DNA of 13,935 nucleotides, from positions 1 through 13,935 of the forward strand of contig JANQKO010000072.1 in assembly GCA_028281075.1 (NCBI GenBank), in the 5' to 3' direction. Within the stretch, counting starts at the first letter, position 1. Every line of letters begins with the position of its first letter. The notes under the pieces are model-generated. The model was not told where the DNA came from and did no database searches. It saw only the letters and a list, made by a program, of their open reading frames with translations. Position numbers and translations under genes: made by a program. Source of the stretch: Alphaproteobacteria bacterium (lineage in GTDB: Bacteria; Pseudomonadota; Alphaproteobacteria; GCA-2731375). Below are positions 4,583 through 13,364 of the stretch, piece by piece.

Positions 4583-6085
4583 ATGAGTAACGAGCCCCTC
4601 ACCTCTTCGCTGAGCGCCGTCGACATCGACCCGGCCGCCGACGACTACCGCGAGCAGCCGCACAACGTCGAGGCCGAGCAGGCGCTGCTGGGCGCGCTGC
4701 TGGTCAACAACGAGGCGCTCGGCCGCGTCGGCGACTATCTCCAGGAAGACCATTTCTTTCAGCCGGTGCATGCCCGCATCTATGCCGCCGCCGTCAAGCT
4801 GATCGAGCGCGGCCAGATCGCCAACCCGGTGACGCTGAAGCACTTCTTCGAGAACGACGCCGCGCTCGGCGACGTTGGCGGCGCGCAGTACCTGGTCCGG
4901 CTCGCCGGCGCCGCGGTCAGCATCATCAACACCGACCATTACGGCCGCACCATCTACGACCTGGCCATGCGGCGCAGCCTGATCACCATCGGCGAGGACC
5001 TGGTCAACCGCGCCTACGACGCCGATGTCGACGACCCGGCGAAGGCGCAGCTCGAAGCGGCCGAGAGCCAGCTCTTCCGGCTGGCCGAGTCGGGCCGGCA
5101 CGAGGGCGGCTTCCGCGACTTCGGCTCGGCGCTGGCCGAGGCCATCGAGATGGCCGACATCGCGCTGCAAAGCGACGGCGAGGTGACGGGCGTCGCCACC
5201 GGCCTGCTCGACCTCGACGCCAAGCTCGGCGGCCTGCATCCATCAGACCTGATCATCCTCGCGGCGCGGCCGGCCATGGGCAAGACCTCGCTGGCCACCA
5301 ACATCGCCTTCCATGCCGCCAGCAGCTTCCGCCAGGAGGTCGACGAGGCCGGCAACCGCACCGTCCTGGACGGCGCCGTCGTCGGCTTCTTCAGCCTGGA
5401 GATGTCGGCCGAGCAGCTCGCCACCCGCATCCTCGCCGAGCAGGCCGAGATCGCCTCGGACCGCATCCGCCGCGGCGCCATCAAGGTCGAGGATTTCAGC
5501 CGCCTGGTGCGCGCCAGCCAGCAGTTGAGCGAGCTGCCGCTATTCATCGACGACACGCCGGCGCTGACCATCTCGGCGCTGCGGACCCGGGCCCGGCGGC
5601 TGAAGCGCAACCACGGCCTGGGGATGGTGGTCGTCGACTATCTGCAGCTTCTGCGGCCCAGCGACCGCACCGAGAACCGGGTGCAGGAGATTTCCGAGAT
5701 CACCCAGGGCCTGAAGGCGCTGGCCAAGGACCTGAACGTGCCGGTGCTGGCCCTGTCGCAGCTTTCCCGCGCGGTCGAGCAGCGCGAGGACAAGCGGCCG
5801 CAGCTCGCCGACCTGCGCGAATCCGGGTCCATCGAGCAGGACGCCGACGTGGTCATGTTCATCTACCGCGAGGAATACTACCACGAGCGCAAGCAGCCCG
5901 AGCCGGACACGCCCGAGCACGCGGAGTGGCGCGAGAAGGCCGAGCGCATTCACGGCGTCGCCGAGGTGATCATCGGCAAGCAGCGTCACGGCCCGACCGG
6001 CACCGTCAACCTGCAGTTCGAGCGCGAGATCACCAAGTTCCGGAACCTCGAGCCGGCCGAACGTATACCCGATGCCGCCCTCTGA
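4583..6085 (+). CDS. dnaB: Replicative DNA helicase DnaB
   Basis: DnaB is the hexameric 5'-3' helicase that unwinds the chromosome ahead of the replisome and recruits primase. The 500-residue protein has an N-terminal domain (PHNVEAEQALLGALLVNNEA, about 27-46, then DHFFQPVHARIYAA), a linker, and a RecA-fold ATPase domain from about residue 200 (GVATGLLDLDAKLGGLHPSD). Within it are Walker A ARPAMGKTS (228-236, Lys234), GFFSLEMSAEQLATRIL, Walker B VVVDYLQLL (349-357, Asp352), ALSQLSRAVEQR with DKRPQLADLRESGSIEQDAD, and the arginine-finger region KQRHGPTG near the C-terminus. There is no intein and no truncation. The ATG at 4583 lacks a Shine-Dalgarno, so a leaderless mRNA is likely. It heads an eight-gene run, and its end overlaps alr by 14 bases. 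Confidence 0.97.
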   Translation: MSNEPLTSSLSAVDIDPAADDYREQPHNVEAEQALLGALLVNNEALGRVGDYLQEDHFFQPVHARIYAAAVKLIERGQIANPVTLKHFFENDAALGDVGGAQYLVRLAGAAVSIINTDHYGRTIYDLAMRRSLITIGEDLVNRAYDADVDDPAKAQLEAAESQLFRLAESGRHEGGFRDFGSALAEAIEMADIALQSDGEVTGVATGLLDLDAKLGGLHPSDLIILAARPAMGKTSLATNIAFHAASSFRQEVDEAGNRTVLDGAVVGFFSLEMSAEQLATRILAEQAEIASDRIRRGAIKVEDFSRLVRASQQLSELPLFIDDTPALTISALRTRARRLKRNHGLGMVVVDYLQLLRPSDRTENRVQEISEITQGLKALAKDLNVPVLALSQLSRAVEQREDKRPQLADLRESGSIEQDADVVMFIYREEYYHERKQPEPDTPEHAEWREKAERIHGVAEVIIGKQRHGPTGTVNLQFEREITKFRNLEPAERIPDAAL

Positions 6086-7175
6086 GCAGGCCGGCGCGGT
6101 CCTGCATGTCGACCTGGACGCGCTGGCCGGGAACTACCGCTGCCTGCGGCGCGCGGCCGCCGGCGCCACCTGCGCCGCGGTCGTCAAGGCCGACGGCTAT
6201 GGCCTCGGCGCGGCCGAGATCGCCGGCACGCTGTGGGCGGCCGGCTGCCGCGACTATTTCGTCGCCCATGCCTTCGAAGGCGCGGCGCTGCGCGCGGCCC
6301 TGCCGGACGCAACGATCTATGTACTGCACGGGGCCATGCCCGGCGCCGAGGCCGGGCTGCCGCTCCATGGCCTGATCCCGGTGCTGAACAGCCTCGGCCA
6401 GGTCGATGCCTGGGCCGGACTCGCCCGCGCCCGCGGCGGCCTGGACGCGGTGCTACAGATCGACACCGGCATGAACCGGGTCGGCCTGCCGCCGGCCGAG
6501 GTCGCGGCCTTGCGCGACGACCCCGCCCGGCTCGACGGCATCCGCGTCCGCTACGTGATCAGCCACCTCGCCTGCGCCGAGGACGCCGGCGGCGCCATGA
6601 ACGCAGAGCAGTTGGCCGCGTTCCGGAAGCTGAAGGCCGAACTGCCGGCGGCGCCGGCCAGCCTCGCCAACTCGTCCGGCATCTTTCTCGGGCCCGACTA
6701 CCACTTCGATCTGGTGCGACCCGGCGTCGCGCTCTATGGCGTCAACCCGACGCCCGGACGGCCGAATCCGATGGCCGAAGTCGTGCGCCTGGAGGGCAGA
6801 ATTCTGCAATTGCGCGAAATTGACAGGCCCCAGACCGTTGGCTACGGTGCCGCCTATCAAGCAGCCGGGCCACGCCGTATCGCGACCGTTCCGGTCGGCT
6901 ACGCGGACGGGTACCTCCGGTGCCTTGGCAACCAAGCATACGCCTGCATCGGCGGCGTCCGGGTACAGGTGGCGGGGCGCGTGTCAATGGACCTCATCAC
7001 GTTGGATGTCACCGACGCACCGCCGTCGGCGCTGCGCGTCGGCGCGCCGGTCGACCTGATCGGCGGCGGCGTGCCCATCGACGAGGTCGCCGCCTGGGCC
7101 GGCACCATCGGCTACGAGCTGCTGACCGGCCTCGGCCATCGCTATCACCGGTCCTTTCACCGCGGGGGCGCCTGA
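6072..7175 (+). CDS. alr: Alanine racemase, PLP-dependent
   Basis: Alr interconverts L- and D-alanine and supplies D-alanine for peptidoglycan. The 367-residue product has the PLP-binding lysine in AVVKADGYGLG (Lys39), the barrel segments LQIDTGMNRVGL, YVISHLACAED and LANSSGIFLG, then LVRPGVALYGVNP, the second catalytic base Tyr258 in TVGYGAAYQA, and C-terminal VPVGYADGYLR and GRVSMDLITLDVTD. Length fits the family. The ATG at 6072 lies inside the dnaB end (14-base overlap) and has no clear Shine-Dalgarno, so translation is probably coupled to dnaB. The dnaB-alr pair is common in Alphaproteobacteria. A stretch at about 6798-7019 uses codons rare in the rest of the gene (AGA, AGG, ATT, TTG, CAA, GCA, TCA), although the protein motifs stay intact. 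Confidence 0.95.
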   Translation: MPPSEQAGAVLHVDLDALAGNYRCLRRAAAGATCAAVVKADGYGLGAAEIAGTLWAAGCRDYFVAHAFEGAALRAALPDATIYVLHGAMPGAEAGLPLHGLIPVLNSLGQVDAWAGLARARGGLDAVLQIDTGMNRVGLPPAEVAALRDDPARLDGIRVRYVISHLACAEDAGGAMNAEQLAAFRKLKAELPAAPASLANSSGIFLGPDYHFDLVRPGVALYGVNPTPGRPNPMAEVVRLEGRILQLREIDRPQTVGYGAAYQAAGPRRIATVPVGYADGYLRCLGNQAYACIGGVRVQVAGRVSMDLITLDVTDAPPSALRVGAPVDLIGGGVPIDEVAAWAGTIGYELLTGLGHRYHRSFHRGGA

Positions 7176-7180
7176 CCCAC

Positions 7181-7951
7181 ATGAATCCCCTGGCAATCGT
7201 CGGCCGAGTCGTCCTGGGCTTCCTCAACACCGCCGGCAAGCTCTCGATCTTCACCGGCCAGGCCGTCTCGAGCTGCTTCGCGCCGCCGGTCTATCTCCGG
7301 CTGATCGGCCGGCAACTGCTGGCCATCGGCTATTACTCGCTGCCCGTCGTCGGCCTGACCGCGATCTTCACCGGCGCCGTGCTGGCCCTGCAGATCTATA
7401 TCGGCTCCTCGCGCTTCAACGCCGAGAGCACGGTGGCCTTCATCGTCGTCATCGCCATCACCCGCGAGCTGGGGCCGGTGCTGGCCGGCCTGATGGTCGG
7501 CGGCCGGGTCGGCGCGGCGATGGCGGCCGAGCTCGGCACCATGCGCGTGACCGAGCAGATCGACGCCCTGGTCACGCTGCAGACCAACCCGATGAAGTAC
7601 CTGGTGGCGCCGCGGCTGATCGCCGCCACCATCGCCATGCCGCTCCTGGTGGCGATCGCCGACATCATCGGCGTCATGGGCGGCTACCTGGTCTCGGTCA
7701 ACAAGCTCGACTTCAACGCCGCCACCTATCTGAAGAACACCTTCGACGTGCTCGAGGCCGACGACGTCGTCTCGGGCCTGATCAAGGCCGCCGTGTTCGG
7801 CTTCATCATCGCGCTCATGGGCTGCTACCACGGCTTCAACAGCTCCGGTGGCGCCCAGGGCGTCGGCCGGGCCACCACCAACGCCGTGGTCTCGGGCCTG
7901 ATCCTGATCCTGGTCGCCAACTACATCATGACCGACCTGTTCTTCGCATGA
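7181..7951 (+). CDS. mlaE: MlaE-family ABC permease (lipid transport)
   Basis: MlaE-type permeases form the inner-membrane core of ABC systems that move phospholipids or other hydrophobic molecules between inner and outer membranes. The 256-residue product has the family length and pattern. It has an N-terminal amphipathic stretch, then membrane segments near residues 45-70 (YYSLPVVGLTAIFTGAVLAL), 85-110, 145-170 (IAMPLLVAIADIIGVMGGYL), 200-220 and 230-250. The conserved cytoplasmic loop GTMRVTEQIDALVTLQTNP (about 120-140) contains the EQIDAL motif typical of the family. It starts five bases after alr and overlaps mlaF by four bases (ATGA), so the two are co-translated partners. No MCE protein (MlaD), MlaC or MlaB gene is in the window, so the substrate-binding parts must be elsewhere. 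The cargo cannot be read from sequence. Confidence 0.9.
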   Translation: MNPLAIVGRVVLGFLNTAGKLSIFTGQAVSSCFAPPVYLRLIGRQLLAIGYYSLPVVGLTAIFTGAVLALQIYIGSSRFNAESTVAFIVVIAITRELGPVLAGLMVGGRVGAAMAAELGTMRVTEQIDALVTLQTNPMKYLVAPRLIAATIAMPLLVAIADIIGVMGGYLVSVNKLDFNAATYLKNTFDVLEADDVVSGLIKAAVFGFIIALMGCYHGFNSSGGAQGVGRATTNAVVSGLILILVANYIMTDLFFA

Positions 7952-8727
7952 GCAACGATCCGCCCAAGCTGCTGCTGGACGACGTGCACAAGGCGTTCGG
8001 GCCGAAGGTGGTGCTGAACGGCCTGAACCTGACCTTGCACAAGGGCGAATCGATCGTCGTCATCGGCGGCTCCGGCACCGGCAAGTCGGTGATGCTGAAA
8101 TGCGTGCTGGGCCTGCTGCGGCCCGACGCCGGACGCATCCAGGTCGACGGCGAGGACGTGGTCGGCATGGGCGGCGGCAAACGCGACCGCGTGCTGCGCA
8201 AGTTCGGCATGCTGTTCCAGAACGCGGCGTTGTTCGACAGCCTCTCGGTCTGGGAGAACGTCGCCTTCGGCCTGGTCGAGGGCGCCGGCATGGCCCGCGA
8301 GGAAGCCCGCGAGATCTCGCTCGACAAGCTGCGCCGGGTCGGTCTCGGCCCCGATGTCGCCGAGCTCAGCCCGGCCGCGCTGTCGGGCGGCATGCGCAAG
8401 CGGGTCGGCCTCGCCCGCGCCATCGCCACCGAGCCCGAGATCATCTTCTTCGACGAGCCGACCACCGGCCTCGATCCGATCATGGGCGACGTGATCAACC
8501 ACCTGATCGTCGAGTGCGTGCGGGATCTCGGCGCCTCCACCATCACCATCACCCACGACATGTCGAGCGCGCGGACCATCGCACATCGCGTGGCGATGCT
8601 GTACAAGGGCCGGATCCTCTGGATCGGGCCGGCCGACCGGATCGATGACAGCGGCAATCCCTATGTCGAGCAGTTCATCCACGGCCGCGCCGACGGACCG
8701 ATCCAGATGGAGGTTCTGAAAACCTAA
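7948..8727 (+). CDS. mlaF: MlaF-family ABC transporter ATPase
   Basis: This is the ATP-hydrolysing partner of the MlaE-type permease encoded just upstream. The 259-residue product contains Walker A GGSGTGKS (40-47), a Q-loop in GMLFQNAALFDSLSVWENV, the ABC signature LSGGMRKR (145-152), Walker B IIFFDEPTTGLDP (165-177), and the H-loop in ITITHDMSSA. The form LSGGMRKRVGLARAIA and the loop FDSLSVWENVAF are typical of the MlaF (Ttg2A/YrbF) group of ABC ATPases. The C-terminal ~20 residues (HGRADGPIQMEVLKT) extend past the core and resemble the MlaF tail that in Escherichia coli contacts neighbouring subunits; that comparison is an inference. The start ATG overlaps the mlaE stop. RadA follows after 27 bp. 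Confidence 0.93.
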   Translation: MSNDPPKLLLDDVHKAFGPKVVLNGLNLTLHKGESIVVIGGSGTGKSVMLKCVLGLLRPDAGRIQVDGEDVVGMGGGKRDRVLRKFGMLFQNAALFDSLSVWENVAFGLVEGAGMAREEAREISLDKLRRVGLGPDVAELSPAALSGGMRKRVGLARAIATEPEIIFFDEPTTGLDPIMGDVINHLIVECVRDLGASTITITHDMSSARTIAHRVAMLYKGRILWIGPADRIDDSGNPYVEQFIHGRADGPIQMEVLKT

Positions 8728-8754
8728 CCGGGGCTGAAAGGGCCCAGAGCCGCC

Positions 8755-10134
<1,380 letters not shown>

Positions 10135-10144
10135 TCGCGCCGCC

Positions 10145-10816
10145 ATGGACGCCCTGCCGATCAACATCACCGACATCGCGGTCTTCGCGATCCTGCTGGT
10201 CTCGGCCGTGCTGGCGCTCAGCCACGGCTTCGTCAAGGAGGTGCTGGCGATCGCCGGCTGGGTCGGCGCCGCCATCGTCGCGCTGAAGCTGTTCCCGGTG
10301 CTGCAGCCGGTGACGCGGCAGTACATCACGCACGAGCTGCTGGCCGACGCCGCCACCGGCGCCGGCATCTTTCTCGTCACCCTGGTCCTGCTGTCGCTGA
10401 TCGCCGGCCGCATCGCCCGGCTGGTCCGCGACAGCGAGATCAACGCGCTCGACCGCTCGCTCGGCTTCCTGTTCGGCCTGGCGCGCGGCGCCGTGATCGT
10501 CGCGCTCGGCTACCTGGTCCTGGTCCAGTTCGTGCCGCCCCGGGAATTCCCCGACTGGCTCGGCGAGGCCCGCTCGCTCCCGGTGGTCGCCTATACCGCC
10601 GATCTGCTGCTGACGCTGGCGCCCGAGGAGATCGCCGCCGGCCTGCGCGTGGTCGAGGATGCCGGCGATTCCGCCGCCCGGGCGCTGCGGCCGCACGATG
10701 CGCTGGGCGTCCTGCAGGGCGCCGTCGCGCCGCCTGACTCCGGCGACGAAAAGGGCTATAAGACCGAGGATCGACGGGGCCTGGAGCGCCTGTTCGAAAG
10801 CAAGCAGGACAACTGA
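10145..10816 (+). CDS. cvpA: CvpA family membrane protein
   Basis: CvpA proteins are small inner-membrane proteins named for colicin V production in Escherichia coli. They are often encoded next to purF, and more recent work links them to envelope stress tolerance. The 223-residue product starts MDALPINITDIAVFAILLVS and has about four membrane segments (residues 9-28, 35-52, 74-96 and 112-134). Family features include SHGFVKEVLAIAGWVGA and NALDRSLGFLFGLARGAVIV. A polar C-terminal part from about residue 140 ends in a charged tail (EKGYKTEDRRGLERLFESKQDN). The ATG at 10145 gives the normal N-terminus; it lies ten bases after radA with no ribosome binding site. The stop overlaps the purF start by one base (TGATG), so PurF is probably translated in step with CvpA. 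The exact biochemical role is unknown. Confidence 0.92.
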   Translation: MDALPINITDIAVFAILLVSAVLALSHGFVKEVLAIAGWVGAAIVALKLFPVLQPVTRQYITHELLADAATGAGIFLVTLVLLSLIAGRIARLVRDSEINALDRSLGFLFGLARGAVIVALGYLVLVQFVPPREFPDWLGEARSLPVVAYTADLLLTLAPEEIAAGLRVVEDAGDSAARALRPHDALGVLQGAVAPPDSGDEKGYKTEDRRGLERLFESKQDN

Positions 10817-12315
10817 TGCGCCGTGCCGCCCCCCCCGGTTCTCAGCCGCCCCCCGACCGGTCCCTGACCACGCACCCCCTGGACGACGACAAGCTGCACG
10901 AGGAATGCGGGATTTTCGGCATTTTCGGCGCCGATGACGCCGCCGCGCTGACGGCGCTGGGCCTGCACGCCCTGCAGCACCGGGGCCAGGAAGCGGCCGG
11001 AATCGTTTCCTATGACGGCCGGCAGTTCCATTCCCACCGCGGTCTCGGGCATGTCGCCGACAACTTCGAATCGGAAGACGTCGTCGGCCGCCTGAAGGGC
11101 CGCGCCGCCATTGGCCACAACCGCTACTCGACCACCGGCGAGACGGTGCTGCGCAACGTCCAGCCGCTGTTCGCCGAGCTCGAGTTCGGCGGCTTCGCGG
11201 TCGGCCATAACGGCAACCTGACCAATGCCCGGGCGCTGCGCCACGAGCTGGTCAAGCGCGGCTGCATCTTCCAGTCGACCATGGATTCCGAGGCTTTGAT
11301 CCACCTGATCGCCACCAGCGGCTTCGCGACGCTGATCGACCGGCTGGTCGACGCGCTGCGCCAAGTCGTCGGCGCCTACAGCCTGGTGGCGCTCTCGAAC
11401 AGCGCCATGATCGGCGTGCGCGACCCCATGGGCGTGCGGCCGCTGGTGCTGGGCGAGCTCGACGGCGCGCCGATCCTGGCCAGCGAGACCTGCGCGCTCG
11501 ACATCATCGGCGCGCGGTTCACCCGGGATGTCGAACCGGGCGAGATCGTCGTCTGCGGCGCCGACGGGGTCGAGAGCCTGATGCCCTTTTCGCCGCGGAA
11601 ACACCGGCCCTGCATCTTCGAATACATCTACTTCTCGCGCCCCGACTCGATCATCGAGGAGATGAGCGTCTACGACATCCGCAAGAATATCGGCCGCGAG
11701 CTGTCGCGCGAGAGCGGCGTGCCCGCCGACCTGGTGGTGCCGATCCCGGATTCCGGCACGCCGGCGGCGCTCGGCTACGCCCACGAGGCCAGCATTCCCT
11801 TCGAGCTCGGCATCATCCGCAACCACTATGTCGGCCGCACCTTCATCGAGCCGACGCAGCGCATCCGCGACCTTGGCGTCAAGCTCAAGCACAACGCCAA
11901 CCGCGGCGAGCTTGCCGGCAAGCGGGTGATCCTGGTCGACGACAGCATCGTGCGCGGCACCACGGCCCGCAAGATCGTGCAGATGGTGCGCGACGCCGGC
12001 GCCACCGAGGTGCATATGCGCATCGCCAGCCCGCCGACCATGCATCCCTGCTTCTACGGCATCGACACGCCGTCGCGCGAGGAGCTGCTGGCGGCCCGTA
12101 TGAGCGTCGCGGACATGCGCGACCATATCGGCGTCGATACGCTCGCCTATATCAGCATCGACGGCCTCTACCGGGCCGCCGGCGAACCCGGCCGCGACGA
12201 TGGCGACCCACGGTTTTGCGATGCCTGCTTCACCGGCGACTATCCCGTGGCGCTGCACGACCTCGCCGACGGCGGGCCGCCGGCGCAGCTTTCGCTGCTG
12301 GCGGAAAGCGCCTGA
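10816..12315 (+). CDS. purF: Amidophosphoribosyltransferase PurF (propeptide and Fe-S type)
   Basis: PurF converts PRPP and glutamine to phosphoribosylamine, the first committed step of purine synthesis. The 499-residue product has an N-terminal Ntn-glutaminase domain whose nucleophile is Cys31 in LHEECGIFGIFG, so the 30 residues before it must be removed as a propeptide. It also shows LQHRGQEAAGI, RYSTTGE, and the PRPP-binding loop VILVDDSIVRGTT. Cysteines in HRPCIFEYIYFSRPDS (Cys266), MHPCFYGID (Cys412) and FCDACFTGDYP (Cys468, Cys471) match the four ligands of the 4Fe-4S cluster in the Bacillus subtilis enzyme, so this is the Fe-S form, unlike that of Escherichia coli. Start: the ATG at 10816 is the only good start codon ahead of Cys31 and has AGCAGGAC shortly upstream. 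It overlaps the cvpA stop. The Pro-rich propeptide (PPGSQPPPDR) is longer than in Bacillus. Confidence 0.96.
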   Translation: MRRAAPPGSQPPPDRSLTTHPLDDDKLHEECGIFGIFGADDAAALTALGLHALQHRGQEAAGIVSYDGRQFHSHRGLGHVADNFESEDVVGRLKGRAAIGHNRYSTTGETVLRNVQPLFAELEFGGFAVGHNGNLTNARALRHELVKRGCIFQSTMDSEALIHLIATSGFATLIDRLVDALRQVVGAYSLVALSNSAMIGVRDPMGVRPLVLGELDGAPILASETCALDIIGARFTRDVEPGEIVVCGADGVESLMPFSPRKHRPCIFEYIYFSRPDSIIEEMSVYDIRKNIGRELSRESGVPADLVVPIPDSGTPAALGYAHEASIPFELGIIRNHYVGRTFIEPTQRIRDLGVKLKHNANRGELAGKRVILVDDSIVRGTTARKIVQMVRDAGATEVHMRIASPPTMHPCFYGIDTPSREELLAARMSVADMRDHIGVDTLAYISIDGLYRAAGEPGRDDGDPRFCDACFTGDYPVALHDLADGGPPAQLSLLAESA

Positions 12316-12328
12316 CGCGACCGCCCGC

Positions 12329-13057
12329 ATGCCCGGCCGCCTGCAGGACCGTATCGCGCTCGTCACCGGCGCCTCGCGCGGCATCGGCGCCGCCATCGCC
12401 CGGGCCTATGCCCGCGAGGGCGCGCACATCGTCGCCGTCGCCCGCACCGTCGGCGGCCTGGAGGAGCTGGACGACGCCATCGCGGCCGAGGGCGGCGGCG
12501 CCACGCTGGTGCCGCTCGACCTGACCGAATTCGAGGCCATCGACCGGCTGGGCGCCAGTATTTTCGAGCGCTGGGGCCGGCTCGACATCCTGGTCGGCAA
12601 CGCCGCCATCCTCGGCCAGCTCAGCCCGGTCGGCCATATCGAGCCGCCGACCTGGCAGCGCGCCTTCGACCTGAACGTGACCGCCAACTGGCGCCTGCTG
12701 CGCGTGCTCGACCCGCTGCTGCGGCAGTCGGAAGCGGGCCGGGCGATCTTCGTCACCTCGGGCGCCACGCGCTCGCTGCCGGCCTACTGGGCCACCTATT
12801 CGGCCAGCAAGGCGGCGCTGGAGGCCCTCGTCGTCACCTATGCGCGTGAGATCGAGAAGACCGCCGTGCGCGCCAATCTCGTCAATCCGGGTCCGACCCG
12901 CACGCGCATGCGCGCCGCCGCCTTTCCCGGCGAGGACCCCGACACCCTGCCCCCGCCCGACCACCTGACCGAAACCCTGATCCGCCTGGCCGAGCCCGGC
13001 TTCACCGGCAACGGCCTCTGGATCGCCGCCGACACCGACCCGCCGCCACGAGGCTGA
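12329..13057 (+). CDS. Short-chain dehydrogenase/reductase (SDR), substrate unknown
   Basis: This is a classical NAD(P)-dependent oxidoreductase of 242 residues. It shows the cofactor motif TGASRGIG (13-20), VARTVGGLEEL after the second strand, DLTEFEAID, the NAA motif (Asn91), and the catalytic Ser144-Tyr157-Lys161 set in TSGATRSLPAYWATYSASK. NPGPTRTRMR follows. An Arg (VARTVGG) rather than an acidic residue at the end of the second strand hints at NADP(H), but this is only an inference. It begins 13 bases after purF, with ATG at 12329 and no clear Shine-Dalgarno, and ends the long co-directional run. An SDR after purF is a recurring alphaproteobacterial arrangement. I cannot name a substrate, and other SDR subfamilies are possible. 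Confidence 0.88.
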   Translation: MPGRLQDRIALVTGASRGIGAAIARAYAREGAHIVAVARTVGGLEELDDAIAAEGGGATLVPLDLTEFEAIDRLGASIFERWGRLDILVGNAAILGQLSPVGHIEPPTWQRAFDLNVTANWRLLRVLDPLLRQSEAGRAIFVTSGATRSLPAYWATYSASKAALEALVVTYAREIEKTAVRANLVNPGPTRTRMRAAAFPGEDPDTLPPPDHLTETLIRLAEPGFTGNGLWIAADTDPPPRG

Positions 13058-13182
13058 CCGGCCGACATGTCACCTGCCCCGTCACACCGGCGCGGGCGGC
13101 CGTAAAGAAATCGCCGAACGCTCCCCTATCATCATGCCGTCGGCAAAGCCTGTGAAGCAATCGCACCGCCGCCCCCCAAGTT

Positions 13183-13267
13183 GTCATCCTGGCGAAGGCC
13201 AGGATCTATTTTTGTTGTTTTTGAACAGGGTGCGATGCCGCTGGATACTGGCCTGCGCCAGCATGAC
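13183..13267. repeat. REP/MITE-like inverted-repeat element
   Basis: The left arm begins GTCATCCTGGCGAAGGCCAG (13183) and the right arm ends GGCCTGCGCCAGCATGAC (13267). The reverse complement of the right arm, GTCATGCTGGCGCAGGCCAG, matches the left arm with two changes over those 20 bases. Each arm also folds on itself: left ATCCTGGC-gaag-GCCAGGAT, right CTGGC-ctgc-GCCAG. The middle is unusually T-rich. Elements of the form GTCAT(T/C)C...GGATC...GGAATGAC are scattered through many proteobacterial genomes, so several copies are likely in this one. No transposase is encoded. Confidence 0.7.
13186..13225 (+). terminator. Terminator-like hairpin and T-run downstream of the SDR gene
   Basis: The left arm of the repeat element forms an 8-bp stem (13186-13193 with 13198-13205, loop GAAG). 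It is followed by TCTATTTTTGTTGTTTTTG, two T5 runs in a GC-rich genome. It is well placed to end transcripts coming from the purF-SDR run, 128 bases after the SDR stop. The other strand has no matching T-run. Confidence 0.5.
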
Positions 13268-13364
13268 GGTTTCTTTTGAGCCCAAGTAGTTTCTTCACAC
13301 GCTCCGCCGCCCACATGACGAAGGAGGGTGGACGATACCGCCGCGCCGCCCCACGACCCCCTCG

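Larger units (their letters stand above)
13058..13364. other. 307-bp convergent intergenic region between the SDR gene and der
   Basis: No gene is supported here. Its central part (13183-13267) is an inverted-repeat element described separately. The flanks, 13058-13182 and 13268-13364, are less GC-rich than the genes and hold no ORF with a plausible start and family match. I see no tRNA or convincing promoter in it. A lone TATCAT at 13127-13132 has no -35 partner. Confidence 0.6.

Noticed and set aside
10756..12396. 546-residue minus-strand open frame opposite purF
   Set aside because: PurF motifs are unambiguous on the plus strand. The antisense frame has no start signal or domain.
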